From Thiospirochaeta perfilievii (GTDB lineage: Bacteria; Spirochaetota; Spirochaetia; DSM-2461): a DNA stretch of 64,000 bases. The position numbers and the translations under genes were made by a program. The notes under the pieces were generated by a model. That model did no database searches and was not told where the DNA came from. It saw nothing but the letters and a program-made list of their open reading frames with translations. Shown piece after piece: positions 41,658-50,839 of this stretch; position 1 is the stretch's first letter, and each line of letters starts with the position of its first letter. The stretch is taken from the NCBI RefSeq assembly GCF_008329945.1, contig NZ_CP035807.1, positions 2,542,001 through 2,606,000 of the forward strand, written 5' to 3'.

Positions 41658-43729
41658 TGGACTATTTAAGTGGTTTAAATGACCAACAACATAAGGCTGT
41701 AACATTTCAAGGTGGGCCTCTACTTCTATTAGCAGGGGCTGGCTCAGGTAAAACCAGGGTAATAACTACTAGAATTGCCTACTTAATTGATCAACTTGGG
41801 TTTAGTCCATACTCTATTTTAGCTGTTACCTTTACTAATAAGGCTGCAGGAGAGATGAGGGAGAGGGTCAACTCCATGGTTCCTGGAGCAGAAAATGTAA
41901 TGATAAAAACATTTCACTCCTTTGGTGCATGGATGTTACGTAGAAATGGAGACTCTCTTGGGCTTAAGTCATCCTTTACAATATACGATGACGATGATGT
42001 TAATGCTCTAATTAAGAGTTTAGTACCTACAGCCTCTAGAAGTGAGATAAAACAGTTTGCTAGGGATATCTCCAGGTGTAAAGATGACAACCTATCTCCA
42101 GATGATAACTTAACCCATATAAACTCTCACCCTAATTTTAATAATATCTACTTAAGATATGAGGCTAGATTAAAAGAGATAGGAAATGTTGATTTTGGGG
42201 ACCTTATATCCCTACCTAAAAAGTTGTTATCAACCAATAAAGAGATTAGTTCTAGGTTTCAATCCAGATTTAAAGTTATATTAGTAGATGAGTATCAGGA
42301 TACAAATAGAGCACAATTTGAGCTTCTACAAAATTTAACTGGAGAGGATACATGGGTCTGTGTTGTAGGTGACGATGATCAATCTATATATAAGTTTAGG
42401 GGAGCTGAAGTCCGAAATATTTTGGATTTTGATAAGATGTTCCCAGGAACCCAGGTTATTAAACTAGAAGAGAACTACAGAAGTACAGGACATATCTTAT
42501 CAATAGCCTCTGCGGTTGTAAAAAACAACCTAAATAGGTTGGGTAAAACCCTCTGGACTAGTAAGGGTGATGGTTTAAAACCTACAATTAAATACCTAGA
42601 AAATGGAGAGGCCGAGGCGGAGTTTATAGCTAGCAAACTAGTTGATGGGGATCTTAATGAAACCGCAATACTTTACAGAACAAACGCCCAGTCTAGACAG
42701 TTAGAATCAACCTTTATTCGAAGTGGAATACCCTATAAAATAATTGGAACCCTACGGTTTTATGAGAGAGAAGAGATAAAAGATACTCTAGCTCTACTAT
42801 CTTTTATCCTAAACTCTAAGGATGAGATAGCCTTTAGAAGGGTTATAAACAAACCTGTAAGGGGAATAGGAAAGACATCTTTAGATAAAATTATCTTAGA
42901 TAGTAGAAACTATGATAATGACTACCTAGAAACCATATTAAAAACAACTCTATTAAAGGGTAAGGCAAAAAAAGGTTGCACAGAGTTCTACGACTTTATA
43001 TCGGAACTTAAAGAGCTAGATTTCACCCAGGATTTAGGACACTTTATTCGAAGGGTTATAGAGGATAGTGGTCTTCTTGATTATCACCGAAGCCAGGATG
43101 AAGCTATCGGTTCTGGTAAGGTCGACAACCTAGAGGAGTTAATTAACTCATCAAGTAAGTATAGTGGTGATTCTGCATTATCAGATTTTTTAGAAGCAGT
43201 AGAGCTTGATCAGTCTTCATTTAATCGAGATGATGAAGAGGATGATACTCCTAAGGTAACCCTAATAACTATGCATAATACTAAGGGTTTAGAGTTTGAT
43301 AGGGTATTTATTACTGGGATGGAAAATGGTCTATTCCCTAGAAGTGAAAAGCTAGAGGACGATGATGAACTAGAAGAGGAGCGTCGACTATTTTATGTAA
43401 GTATTACAAGGGCAAGAAAAGAGCTTTGTTTTACAAGTTGTAAAAGTAGAATACTCCACGGTAAGTTTATAGATAGCTCTCCATCTATCTTTCTTGGGGA
43501 GATCCCCGAGGATTTTGTTATAGGGGATACCCCATCAAATAGTAACTCCTTTACAAACTCAACATTTAAAAGAGGTGATAATGTCTACCATGATGATTAT
43601 GGTTCAGGCTATATAATAAAGGTTACCGATAATGGTAAACATGAACTTGTCTTAGTGAAATTTGAAACAGGACAGGTAAAACAATTTATACCAGAGTTCT
43701 CTCCTTTAGAGAAAATAGCAAGGTATTAA
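41657..43729 (+). CDS. UvrD/Rep/PcrA-type superfamily 1 DNA helicase
   Basis: 690 aa. Motif I LLLAGAGSGKTRVITTRIAY, Ia FTNKAAGEMRERV, II VILVDEYQDTNRAQFELL, III VVGDDDQSIYKFRGA, IV EENYRSTGHILSIA, V ITMHNTKGLEFDRVFITGME, VI EERRLFYVSITRARKEL. 3'-5' translocase in repair and replication. The C-terminal DDYGSGYIIKVT...FETG Tudor-like domain is PcrA-like. ATG overlaps the rimO stop by 1 base. Confidence 0.93.
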   Translation: MDYLSGLNDQQHKAVTFQGGPLLLLAGAGSGKTRVITTRIAYLIDQLGFSPYSILAVTFTNKAAGEMRERVNSMVPGAENVMIKTFHSFGAWMLRRNGDSLGLKSSFTIYDDDDVNALIKSLVPTASRSEIKQFARDISRCKDDNLSPDDNLTHINSHPNFNNIYLRYEARLKEIGNVDFGDLISLPKKLLSTNKEISSRFQSRFKVILVDEYQDTNRAQFELLQNLTGEDTWVCVVGDDDQSIYKFRGAEVRNILDFDKMFPGTQVIKLEENYRSTGHILSIASAVVKNNLNRLGKTLWTSKGDGLKPTIKYLENGEAEAEFIASKLVDGDLNETAILYRTNAQSRQLESTFIRSGIPYKIIGTLRFYEREEIKDTLALLSFILNSKDEIAFRRVINKPVRGIGKTSLDKIILDSRNYDNDYLETILKTTLLKGKAKKGCTEFYDFISELKELDFTQDLGHFIRRVIEDSGLLDYHRSQDEAIGSGKVDNLEELINSSSKYSGDSALSDFLEAVELDQSSFNRDDEEDDTPKVTLITMHNTKGLEFDRVFITGMENGLFPRSEKLEDDDELEEERRLFYVSITRARKELCFTSCKSRILHGKFIDSSPSIFLGEIPEDFVIGDTPSNSNSFTNSTFKRGDNVYHDDYGSGYIIKVTDNGKHELVLVKFETGQVKQFIPEFSPLEKIARY

Positions 43730-43738
43730 AGGATTATT

Positions 43739-44464
43739 ATGATTATAAAAAGAGCCCGTGGATATAGACTATATAGTGACAAGGGACAGAAAATATTAGA
43801 CCTCTCAATGGATAGGGGTAGGGCAGTTTTAGGCCATAGACCTAACGGGTTATCCCTTACAATAAAAAATGTAATAGAGCGTGGTCTATATGCTAGATAC
43901 AACAATATCTATATAAAGAGGTTAGAGAAAGAGTTACTTTCTAGGTTTAATGAGTATAGTTTTGTAACCCTTTTAGAGTATGAGGAAAAGTTAAAGGATT
44001 ATACAGAGGCACAGATAGTTGACCCCTTATTTGAAACAGTTGAGAGCTGTTATATCTCCTATTGGAGACCATTTTTAGAGTATCCTAAGTGCGAGGTCTT
44101 GGTTCTTCTATATCCCCTTCCCGGTTTAAATAGTACAACTGTTATCCTAAGCAAAAAAGAGCTAACAGTAAAAAATGACTTAATATCTCCGGTAATTATT
44201 TCAGGTATTTTAAGATCTATGTATGATTATGATATTGAGTTAAAGAAGTTTAAAGCTGATTTTTATAATGATTATAGAACCATCCCCAATACCGAGTTAA
44301 AACCTCCATATATAGTTTTTAATCTAGAAGATGAGGATTATTATAATTTAATTAAAAAGTGTGAAAATAGTGGTATACTTTTAAACGATAGGGATAAGAT
44401 AGGTGTCTTAAGCAATGATTACTCCAGTGGAGAGATAGCTAAAATAGTTAAAACATTAAGTTAA
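43739..44464 (+). CDS. Short class-III-aminotransferase-like protein lacking the PLP core
   Basis: 241 aa. Residues 4-45 (RARGYRLYSDKGQKILDLSM, RAVLGHRPNGLSLTIKNVIE) match the first 45 residues of class III aminotransferases (G-xYLYDxDGKxYLD...GHxHP). The family usually has 420-450 aa; here the PLP-binding large domain, with its Asp and Schiff-base Lys, is almost absent, and a small-domain-like C-terminus (ISPVIISGILRSMYDYD to the end) follows. It is intact and has no stop, so it is a real reduced protein rather than a pseudogene. Function unknown. Follows the helicase by 9 bases. Confidence 0.55.
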   Translation: MIIKRARGYRLYSDKGQKILDLSMDRGRAVLGHRPNGLSLTIKNVIERGLYARYNNIYIKRLEKELLSRFNEYSFVTLLEYEEKLKDYTEAQIVDPLFETVESCYISYWRPFLEYPKCEVLVLLYPLPGLNSTTVILSKKELTVKNDLISPVIISGILRSMYDYDIELKKFKADFYNDYRTIPNTELKPPYIVFNLEDEDYYNLIKKCENSGILLNDRDKIGVLSNDYSSGEIAKIVKTLS

Positions 44465-44475
44465 AGAGGATATAA

Positions 44476-44778
44476 ATGACAAATCAGATGGTAGTTGCAA
44501 TTATTATAAAACTTTTTTTTGGATTTTTAGCAGCCTTAACATCTCTACTTCTCTGGTCTAAAACAAGGGATGGAGCCTGGCTTTTAATGGTCTTAGGAGT
44601 TGTTTTCCTCTATTTAGAGACTCTTTTGCAAATTTTAGACTCCTTTGGCTTTATTTTATATAAAAAAATTGAATTTTCAAGCATACCTATACTTCCGCTT
44701 ATCTTTGAGGTTGTACCATTTTTTTTCTTTGCCCTTGGTATGTTTGTATTTCTATTAAGAATTAGGCGTTTTAAATAA
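44476..44778 (+). CDS. Small three-helix membrane protein
   Basis: 100 aa with hydrophobic helices at about 4-24, 32-54 and 72-95, and a basic end (LRIRRFK). AAGAGGATATAAATG start context. No family recognised. It follows the aminotransferase-like gene by 11 bases, ending the lolA-to-membrane-protein cluster. Confidence 0.6.
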   Translation: MTNQMVVAIIIKLFFGFLAALTSLLLWSKTRDGAWLLMVLGVVFLYLETLLQILDSFGFILYKKIEFSSIPILPLIFEVVPFFFFALGMFVFLLRIRRFK

Positions 44779-44870
44779 TTTGCCCGTTTTAAGACTTATT
44801 ATATAACTAAACATAAAATAAATTGTTATCTATTAATTCACCTGTTAGTCTATGTGTAGGAGATTAATAA

Positions 44871-46214
44871 ATGAAAAAATTAGTAGTTATTATAATTAGT
44901 TTTACTTTTTTGTTATCCTCATGTAAAACAAATGAAGTTGTAAAACAGAGTAATGAAGAGAAGTGGTTTGATTCCTCAGTTATTTACGAAGTAAATATAA
45001 GGCAGTATACTAAGTCAGGTACATTTAATGCCTTTAGGGAGCACCTTCCTAGACTTAAGGAGCTAGGAGTTGACATCTTATGGCTAATGCCAATAAACCC
45101 AATTTCAGAAAAAAATAGAAAAGGGACATTAGGATCCTACTACTCTATTTCTGATTATAAAAAAGTAAATCCTGAATTTGGAACTATTGATGATTTTAAT
45201 CTATTAGTCACACAGGCTCATAATTTAGGAATGAAAATTATTTTGGATTGGGTTCCTAATCATACAGGCTGGGATAACAATTGGATAAATGAACATCCAG
45301 AATGGTATACAAGAGAAGGTGGAAAAATAATACACCCTGCTGGTACTGATTGGACTGATGTAGCCGACCTTAACTATGATAACTTTGAGATGAGAGATGC
45401 AATGATTGATTCCATGGCATTTTGGGTTACAAATAGTGATGTAGATGGATTTAGATGTGATGTAGCAGGTAGTGTTCCCTCTGATTTTTGGAATAAAGCC
45501 TCAATGGAATTAAACAGTATTAAACCTCTATTTATGTTAGCGGAGGACTCTTCTAACTACGCCCTATTACAGACAGCATTTAATAGTAACTATAATTGGC
45601 CTATGCTTCACGCTATGGAGAAGGCTGCAACTGGAAGTGGTCAAAAAGCCGCAATAAAAGATATAATTAGACAGGTAGAAAGCCGTTATCCTAGTGGAAC
45701 ATTTCCTATGAACTTTATTACTAACCACGATGAAAATTCTTGGAATGGAACAGCTTATAATAGATTTGGTAATAGTAAGGATTTAATGACAGCTCTTACT
45801 TTTTTAATTCCTGGAATACCTCTAATCTACTCAGGACAGGAGGCTGGTTTAGATAGATCCCTAAAGTTTTTTGAGAAGGACGAAATTTCTTGGGCTGATT
45901 TATCAGAGAGTGAGTTACTTAAAAAACTAATTAGTATTAAAAAAGAGAATACGTCGTTATATAATGGTGCTGCTGGAGGGACCATTAAATTTATAAATTG
46001 TACAGAAAGGTCTATATTAGCGTTTATTCGAGAACGAGAAGATAGTCGTGTACTGTTTATTGGTAACTTTAATAAGGAGAAAAAAGAGTTTAATTTAAGA
46101 GAGTTTTCTCAGCCTTCTGAGTACAGAAATGGTTTTACCGATGAAGTTGTAGATATTGCAACAAATCAAGGTTTTTCTCTTGAAGGTTTTGAGTTTAAAA
46201 TCTATGTAAAATAG
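44871..46214 (+). CDS. GH13 alpha-amylase-family lipoprotein
   Basis: 447 aa. Lipoprotein signal 1-19 ending LLSSC. Barrel motifs: MKIILDWVPNHTGWDN (region I), VDGFRCDVAGSVP (region II with the nucleophile Asp), MLAEDSS (region III with the acid/base Glu) and FITNHDENSW (region IV with His-Asp). LGVDILWLMPINPISEKNRK is typical of amylases/oligosaccharide hydrolases. It should act in the periplasm or on the outer surface on alpha-glucans. The C-terminal beta domain is short. Confidence 0.88.
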   Translation: MKKLVVIIISFTFLLSSCKTNEVVKQSNEEKWFDSSVIYEVNIRQYTKSGTFNAFREHLPRLKELGVDILWLMPINPISEKNRKGTLGSYYSISDYKKVNPEFGTIDDFNLLVTQAHNLGMKIILDWVPNHTGWDNNWINEHPEWYTREGGKIIHPAGTDWTDVADLNYDNFEMRDAMIDSMAFWVTNSDVDGFRCDVAGSVPSDFWNKASMELNSIKPLFMLAEDSSNYALLQTAFNSNYNWPMLHAMEKAATGSGQKAAIKDIIRQVESRYPSGTFPMNFITNHDENSWNGTAYNRFGNSKDLMTALTFLIPGIPLIYSGQEAGLDRSLKFFEKDEISWADLSESELLKKLISIKKENTSLYNGAAGGTIKFINCTERSILAFIREREDSRVLFIGNFNKEKKEFNLREFSQPSEYRNGFTDEVVDIATNQGFSLEGFEFKIYVK

Positions 46215-46225
46215 TTTTTATGATG

Positions 46226-46254
46226 TTGACATTATTATCGATTCATGGGATTAT
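46226..46254 (+). promoter_or_regulatory. Promoter of rplM-rpsI
   Basis: TTGACA at 46226-46231, 17-base spacer, GATTAT at 46249-46254, 45 bases before the rplM ATG. Confidence 0.5.
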
Positions 46255-46298
46255 TTCACACCCGTTACAAGATTAGATTGAATATTAAGGTAGAGAAA

Positions 46299-46727
46299 AT
46301 GAAAACTATATTCGTAAAACCTGCTGAAGTAGAGAGAAATTGGTATATTATTGATGCCAAGGACGTTACTTTAGGTAAGGTAGCAGTAAAAGCTGCTATG
46401 TTATTAAAAGGAAAGCATAAAGCTTGTTATACTCCACACCAAGAAGTTGGAGATTATGTAATTATAATTAATGCTGAGAAAGCAGCTCTTTCTGCTAATA
46501 AGAAGAAAGATAAGATGTACTATGAACACTCTGGATTCATGGGTGGTATGAAGGCTTATAACTACGAAACATTAATGAGTAAAAGACCAACAGCTCCAAT
46601 GGAAAAAGCTGTTAAAGGTATGTTATCAAGTGGACCACTTGCTAACCAGCTTTTTAGAAACTTAAAAGTATATGCAGGTGAGACTCACCCACATGTAGCA
46701 CAACAGCCAATAGCTGTTGAAGTGTAA
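46299..46727 (+). CDS. rplM: 50S ribosomal protein L13
   Basis: 142 aa from ATG 46299 ([20 protein letters not shown]); a frame beginning at 46245 adds 18 residues not found in L13. [20 protein letters not shown] and [20 protein letters not shown] are diagnostic. Cotranscribed with rpsI as in most bacteria. Confidence 0.97.
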   Translation: MKTIFVKPAEVERNWYIIDAKDVTLGKVAVKAAMLLKGKHKACYTPHQEVGDYVIIINAEKAALSANKKKDKMYYEHSGFMGGMKAYNYETLMSKRPTAPMEKAVKGMLSSGPLANQLFRNLKVYAGETHPHVAQQPIAVEV

Positions 46728-46740
46728 TTGGGAGTATATT

Positions 46741-47133
46741 GTGATTAAGAACTTAGCACACGGAACAGGAAGAAGAAAAACTTCAGTTGCCAGAGTATAC
46801 CTTAGAGAAGGTAACGGAACTATAATAGTAAATGGAAAGGAAATCAAAGAGTTCTTTCCAGTTGATGAGCATGTTATCCAAGTTGAACTACCATTAAACG
46901 TTACGGATAGCTTAGGAAAATACAATGTCGTTGTGACAGTAAAAGGTGGAGGAATCTCTGGTCAAGCTGGTGCAATTAGACATGGTTTATCTAGAGCTTT
47001 AGTTCAGTTAGATGAAACTAACAGAGCATCTTTAAAGGCTAATGGATTCTTAACAAGAGATTCTAGAATGGTTGAGAGAAAGAAGTTTGGACAAAAAGGT
47101 GCCAGAAGAAAATTCCAATTCTCAAAACGTTAA
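46741..47133 (+). CDS. rpsI: 30S ribosomal protein S9
   Basis: 130 aa from GTG 46741 with GGGAG 8 bases upstream; upstream in-frame codons from 46717 do not belong to S9. [39 protein letters not shown] and the terminal [16 protein letters not shown] fit S9, whose C-terminus reaches the P-site. Confidence 0.97.
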   Translation: MIKNLAHGTGRRKTSVARVYLREGNGTIIVNGKEIKEFFPVDEHVIQVELPLNVTDSLGKYNVVVTVKGGGISGQAGAIRHGLSRALVQLDETNRASLKANGFLTRDSRMVERKKFGQKGARRKFQFSKR

Positions 47134-47736
47134 TTATACTATTACGTCTTGTCAAAGAGGGACATCCCAGGGTTCGTATCGAATCTTTCTAGAGGATGGT
47201 TCCTCTTTTTTTTTATCCGTCGATTTCTTTTTAGAAAATAAAATCCGAAAGGGTAGAGTTGTTGATGAAACGTTACTATTAAAAATCAAAGATGAGTCCC
47301 TCTTTGTTCAAGCTTATAGTAAAGCTATATCACTACTCTCTAGGCAATTATACAGTAAATTTAACTTAAAAGAAAACTACTCTCCAAGGATCTAGACTCA
47401 TCTAGTATAGATAGAGCTATTGAGTACCTAGAGAAACAGGGTTATATTAACGATACAAATTTTGCAGTAAAATGGGTTGAGAGTAGGCTTAGGTCAAAAT
47501 TAGATAGCTATAACTCACTTCTTGCTGGACTAATTAAAAAGGGAATTAGTAGTTCTATATCTAAAGAAGTTTTAGATGAACTATATACCCAAGAAGTCAA
47601 CGATGAAATTATTAGAAAGAGTGTTAATAAGTATTTAAACCAGAATAAAGAACCTAAGGCTATAATTTCAAAACTAGTTAGAAAAGGGTTTGATATAAGA
47701 AGAATTAGAAGGTATCTTAATTATACAGATATTTAA
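47099..47736 (+). pseudogene. recX: RecX regulatory protein, with apparent one-base frameshift
   Basis: Frame one carries SQGSYRIFLEDGSSFFLSVD, VVDETLLLKIKDESLFVQAY and AISLLSRQLYSKFNL and stops at 47393. From 47395 another frame continues DSSSIDRAIEYLEKQGYIND, VKWVESRL, ISKEVLDELY to a stop at 47736. Joined, they give the three-repeat RecX, a RecA inhibitor. One added base near CCAAGG (47384-47389) restores it. Start uncertain: GTG 47099 inside rpsI is one choice. The break may be a sequencing error. Confidence 0.75.
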
Positions 47737-47751
47737 AAATTTGGAGGAATA

Positions 47752-48021
47752 ATGAAGGCAATAAAAGGAAATATAACTGGTAAAGTCCAAGGTGTTGGCT
47801 TTAGAATGTATATATATAGACAAGCTGATAGATTAGGTCTATCTGGCTGGGTAAGTAATAATCCTAATGGCACTGTAGACTTTCATGCAGAGGGAAGTGA
47901 CGTAGAGCTTAGTTATTTTACTGACTTAGTTAGAAGGGGTAACGATTTTTGTGATGTCGAAAGCCTAGAGTATACAGAGTGTGAAACTGAAAATTTAACA
48001 ACTTTTAAGGTTATAGATTAA
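47752..48021 (+). CDS. acyP: Acylphosphatase
   Basis: 89 aa. GKVQGVGFRMYIYRQADRLG contains the active-site Arg and VSNNPNGTVDF the Asn. Hydrolyses acyl phosphates. TTGGAGGAATA ribosome site. Near-neighbour of recX and the ProC-like gene. Confidence 0.92.
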   Translation: MKAIKGNITGKVQGVGFRMYIYRQADRLGLSGWVSNNPNGTVDFHAEGSDVELSYFTDLVRRGNDFCDVESLEYTECETENLTTFKVID

Positions 48022-48023
48022 AA

Positions 48024-48793
48024 ATGAAGAGTATAGGGTTTATCGGCTTAGGAGAGATGGGTTACGCATTATTAAGTAATTTAATGTCTACAAATAGTTT
48101 AGATAGTTATAATGTTTTAATATACAATAGATCTATTAATAAAGCTAAAAGTATAAAAACAGTTACCCTTCTCTAATTATAGAAGAGTCTGTGGAGCTTC
48201 TAATTGAAAAGTCGGATATAATTATATCCTCTGTGACTGCAGAGGCTCAGAAGTCTATTTTAGAGGTTATTAAGGGGGATAAACACTTTATCTCTGTTTC
48301 AAATGCATTATTAATTAAAGAGATGTCTAAGGTCTACCCAGGAAGAGTCTCTAGGGTTATGCCTACTGTAGCATTAGGAGGGTATACCTTAATTACAAAG
48401 GGTGCCGAGGATATTAAAGATATCTTTAGTAAAATATCTACTCCAATAGTAGTTGAAGAGAAGGATTTTGACCTATTTACCCTAATAACCAGTAGTGGGC
48501 CTGGACTGTTTACAACCATTTTAGAGGTTCTAGTAGATAGATTCTCTGAAAATACAAATTACGACAAAAATATTATTAAGGATATGATAAATAGTACTTT
48601 CTCTTCTACTTTAAAAACTCTAATAGAGCAGAATATTGAGTATAAAACATTAATAAACCGTGTTGCAACAAAGGGTGGATTAACCGAAGTTGGTGTTAAT
48701 GTTATTAGGCAGAATATGCCAAAGGTCGTATCTAATGTGATAGAGAGTTCTCTTAAATATAATAACAAAAAAACCAAAGAGAATATATTTTAA
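48024..48793 (+). pseudogene. Pyrroline-5-carboxylate reductase-like protein, apparent one-base frameshift
   Basis: From ATG 48024: KSIGFIGLGEMGYALLSNLM (Rossmann loop), LIYNRSINKAKSIK, then a stop at about 48173. The second frame continues SLIIEESVELLIEKSDIIIS, VSNALLIKEM, RVSRVMPTVALGGYTL and ITSSGPGLFTTILEVLVDRF to 48793. One extra A in the A5 run at 48155-48159 restores a single protein of about 256 aa, matching ProC-like dehydrogenases. It could be a true ProC or a paralogue. The break may be sequencing error. Confidence 0.75.
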
Positions 48794-48815
48794 TATTTAA
48801 TTACTTTCATATCTT

Positions 48816-48839
48816 AAAAACCTCCCGAAGGAGGTTTTT
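48816..48839. terminator. Bidirectional terminator
   Basis: AAAAACCTCC-CGAA-GGAGGTTTTT, perfect stem, between the 3' ends of the ProC-like gene and hflC. Confidence 0.85.
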
Positions 48840-48842
48840 CTT

Positions 48843-49760
48843 TTATTTAGATGAGTATAGATATTGGAAATATTCCATATCTGTAGAGAATGTCTTTTTA
48901 AATTTTGGTAGTGTATCTTTATAGGACTCTAGAGCTCTCCAGAAGGCGTAGAATTCAGCTGATTCTCCCTTATATGCTTCTGAATAAATTCTAGCAGCCT
49001 CTGCATCAGCTTCACCCTTCTTAACCTGGGCGTAGGCATTTGCTTCTGACCTAATTCTTAAAATATCCTTATCTGTTTCACCAATTATTTTTTGCTTTTC
49101 TCCCTCTCCACTTGATCGGTACTCTTCAGCAATAACATTTCTAGACTTAATCATTCTCTCGTATACAGATTGAGTTAACTTATCACTAAATCTTACTTTT
49201 TTGAAAATAATATCAATTATCTCAATACCCATCTCTTTAAAGTAGGGGTTAACTCCCTCTTTGATCTGGTTAGAAATTTCTTCTCTTCCTGTTGATATCT
49301 CTTTAGATTCAGAAGTTTTATAACCATCATTTAACATCTCGTTTGTACTTCTTACAACTTCAACCCTATTATTAGTTGCAATAACTGTCTTAATTTGTGG
49401 GTCTAGAGTATTATCTAGTTTAGAGTATGAACCCTGGATACTTCCATTTGTTTCGTAAAACTTTACTGGGTCAATAATCTTCCATCTAGCTGTTACATTT
49501 ACCTGTAAATACTCTTTATCATTGGTAATTATATCCTCTGGCTTATTATTCCAAGAGAGTGTCTTTTTAGGAAAAACCTCAGCGTTATCAACAAAAGGTG
49601 CTTTAAAGTTAACCCCTGCATTTGTATAGGTATTTACAATTTTACCAAATCTTACAGTTATAGCTTGGTAACCCTCTTCTACAATAAACATGGAGTTTAA
49701 CCCTATTATTACAACTACTGCTAATATGATAAGTGTTCTAATTGTTGATTTTTTAGGCAT
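48843..49760 (-). CDS. hflC: HflC-type SPFH protease modulator
   Basis: 305 aa. One N-terminal helix (about 8-28) followed by EEGYQAITVRFGKIVNTYTN and the SPFH domain; GEADAEAARIYSEAYKGESA is the coiled coil. With HflK it forms the large ring that controls FtsH. 2 bases after hflK. Confidence 0.88.
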   Translation of the reverse strand: MPKKSTIRTLIILAVVVIIGLNSMFIVEEGYQAITVRFGKIVNTYTNAGVNFKAPFVDNAEVFPKKTLSWNNKPEDIITNDKEYLQVNVTARWKIIDPVKFYETNGSIQGSYSKLDNTLDPQIKTVIATNNRVEVVRSTNEMLNDGYKTSESKEISTGREEISNQIKEGVNPYFKEMGIEIIDIIFKKVRFSDKLTQSVYERMIKSRNVIAEEYRSSGEGEKQKIIGETDKDILRIRSEANAYAQVKKGEADAEAARIYSEAYKGESAEFYAFWRALESYKDTLPKFKKTFSTDMEYFQYLYSSK

Positions 49761-49762
49761 TA

Positions 49763-50761
49763 TTAGTTACCTCCCTGGGTATTAAGACTTTTAAACGGTA
49801 TAAAATTGGTTAAGTCTTTATCTATAAGTTCTATGTCAGATGAAGTTTTAGATAACTCTTCCATCATCTCATAATACATACGTTTTCTAGTTATCTCTGG
49901 GTTCTTTTTATACTCAGCATAAATTGATATAAACTTGGCAACATCACCCTTTGCAAGATTAACTCTCTCAATTGCATAACCATCAGCTAGCTCTTTAACC
50001 CGTTGTGCTTCACCCTTAATTTTGGGGATCTGTTGACTTCTGTAAACATTACCCTCGTCAATAAATCTATTTCTTTCAACTGTAGCAGCTGTAACATCGT
50101 TAAAAGCTTCCTGAACTGCACCAGAAGGAGCTGCAACTGTCTCAAATTGAACCTTTAAAATAGTTACTCCTAGACCAATATTAGTAAGTCTTTCATTCAT
50201 CTCGTTAAGTGCATCGATATTTAGCTTGGTTCTATCCCCTTCAAATATTCTATTTAAAGATGAGTTACCAATAGATTGGTTAATTACAGAGAGACTTATA
50301 TCCCTAATAGTCTTCTCCCTATTATCTATTTTTTGGCCTCTATCATCCCTTACATAGTTACTATCTACATTGAATAACCAATCCCTAGGAACTGTTATTT
50401 GATACTGAATACTCCACCTAATATCTAGGATATTAGAGTCCCCAGTTAATAGTAGTGATTCTGCAGAGTCTGTTTGATAAGTTGAATCTAAACCTGATTG
50501 TTGAATAAATCCAAATGTCATTGTTTTTACTTCTTTTGTATTAACTTTATAAACTTTTTGTATAAACGGAATCTTAAAATGCGCCCCTGAGAACTCTATG
50601 GATTGAAATTTACCAAAATTTAAAACCACTGCTTGTTCCTGAGGGGATACAATATAAAAGCTGTTTACTATTACTAATAGAGCTAATACTATAACCATTA
50701 TAATAGTTATAAATCGTCCGTTAGGCATTTTAATGCTATTTGTTACATCTTGTTCTGACAT
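49763..50761 (-). CDS. hflK: HflK-type SPFH protease modulator
   Basis: 332 aa. Helix at about 17-38, then IVSPQEQAVVLNFGKFQSIE and the SPFH domain. IDEGNVYRSQQIPKIKGEAQ and the helical end fit HflK. The Gly-rich N-terminal tail of E. coli HflK is absent. Divergent from metG. Confidence 0.88.
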   Translation of the reverse strand: MSEQDVTNSIKMPNGRFITIIMVIVLALLVIVNSFYIVSPQEQAVVLNFGKFQSIEFSGAHFKIPFIQKVYKVNTKEVKTMTFGFIQQSGLDSTYQTDSAESLLLTGDSNILDIRWSIQYQITVPRDWLFNVDSNYVRDDRGQKIDNREKTIRDISLSVINQSIGNSSLNRIFEGDRTKLNIDALNEMNERLTNIGLGVTILKVQFETVAAPSGAVQEAFNDVTAATVERNRFIDEGNVYRSQQIPKIKGEAQRVKELADGYAIERVNLAKGDVAKFISIYAEYKKNPEITRKRMYYEMMEELSKTSSDIELIDKDLTNFIPFKSLNTQGGN

Positions 50762-50839
50762 AAATTCTCCTTGCTTACCTTTAAAGTAATGCTCTAGAGA
50801 CCTATAGTCAAGGATATTAAAATTTGCTATTATTTACCC

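Noticed and set aside
48191-48793. Separate gene starting at 48191
   Set aside because: It is the second part of the ProC-like gene; coding sequence (SLIIEESVE) precedes the apparent start.
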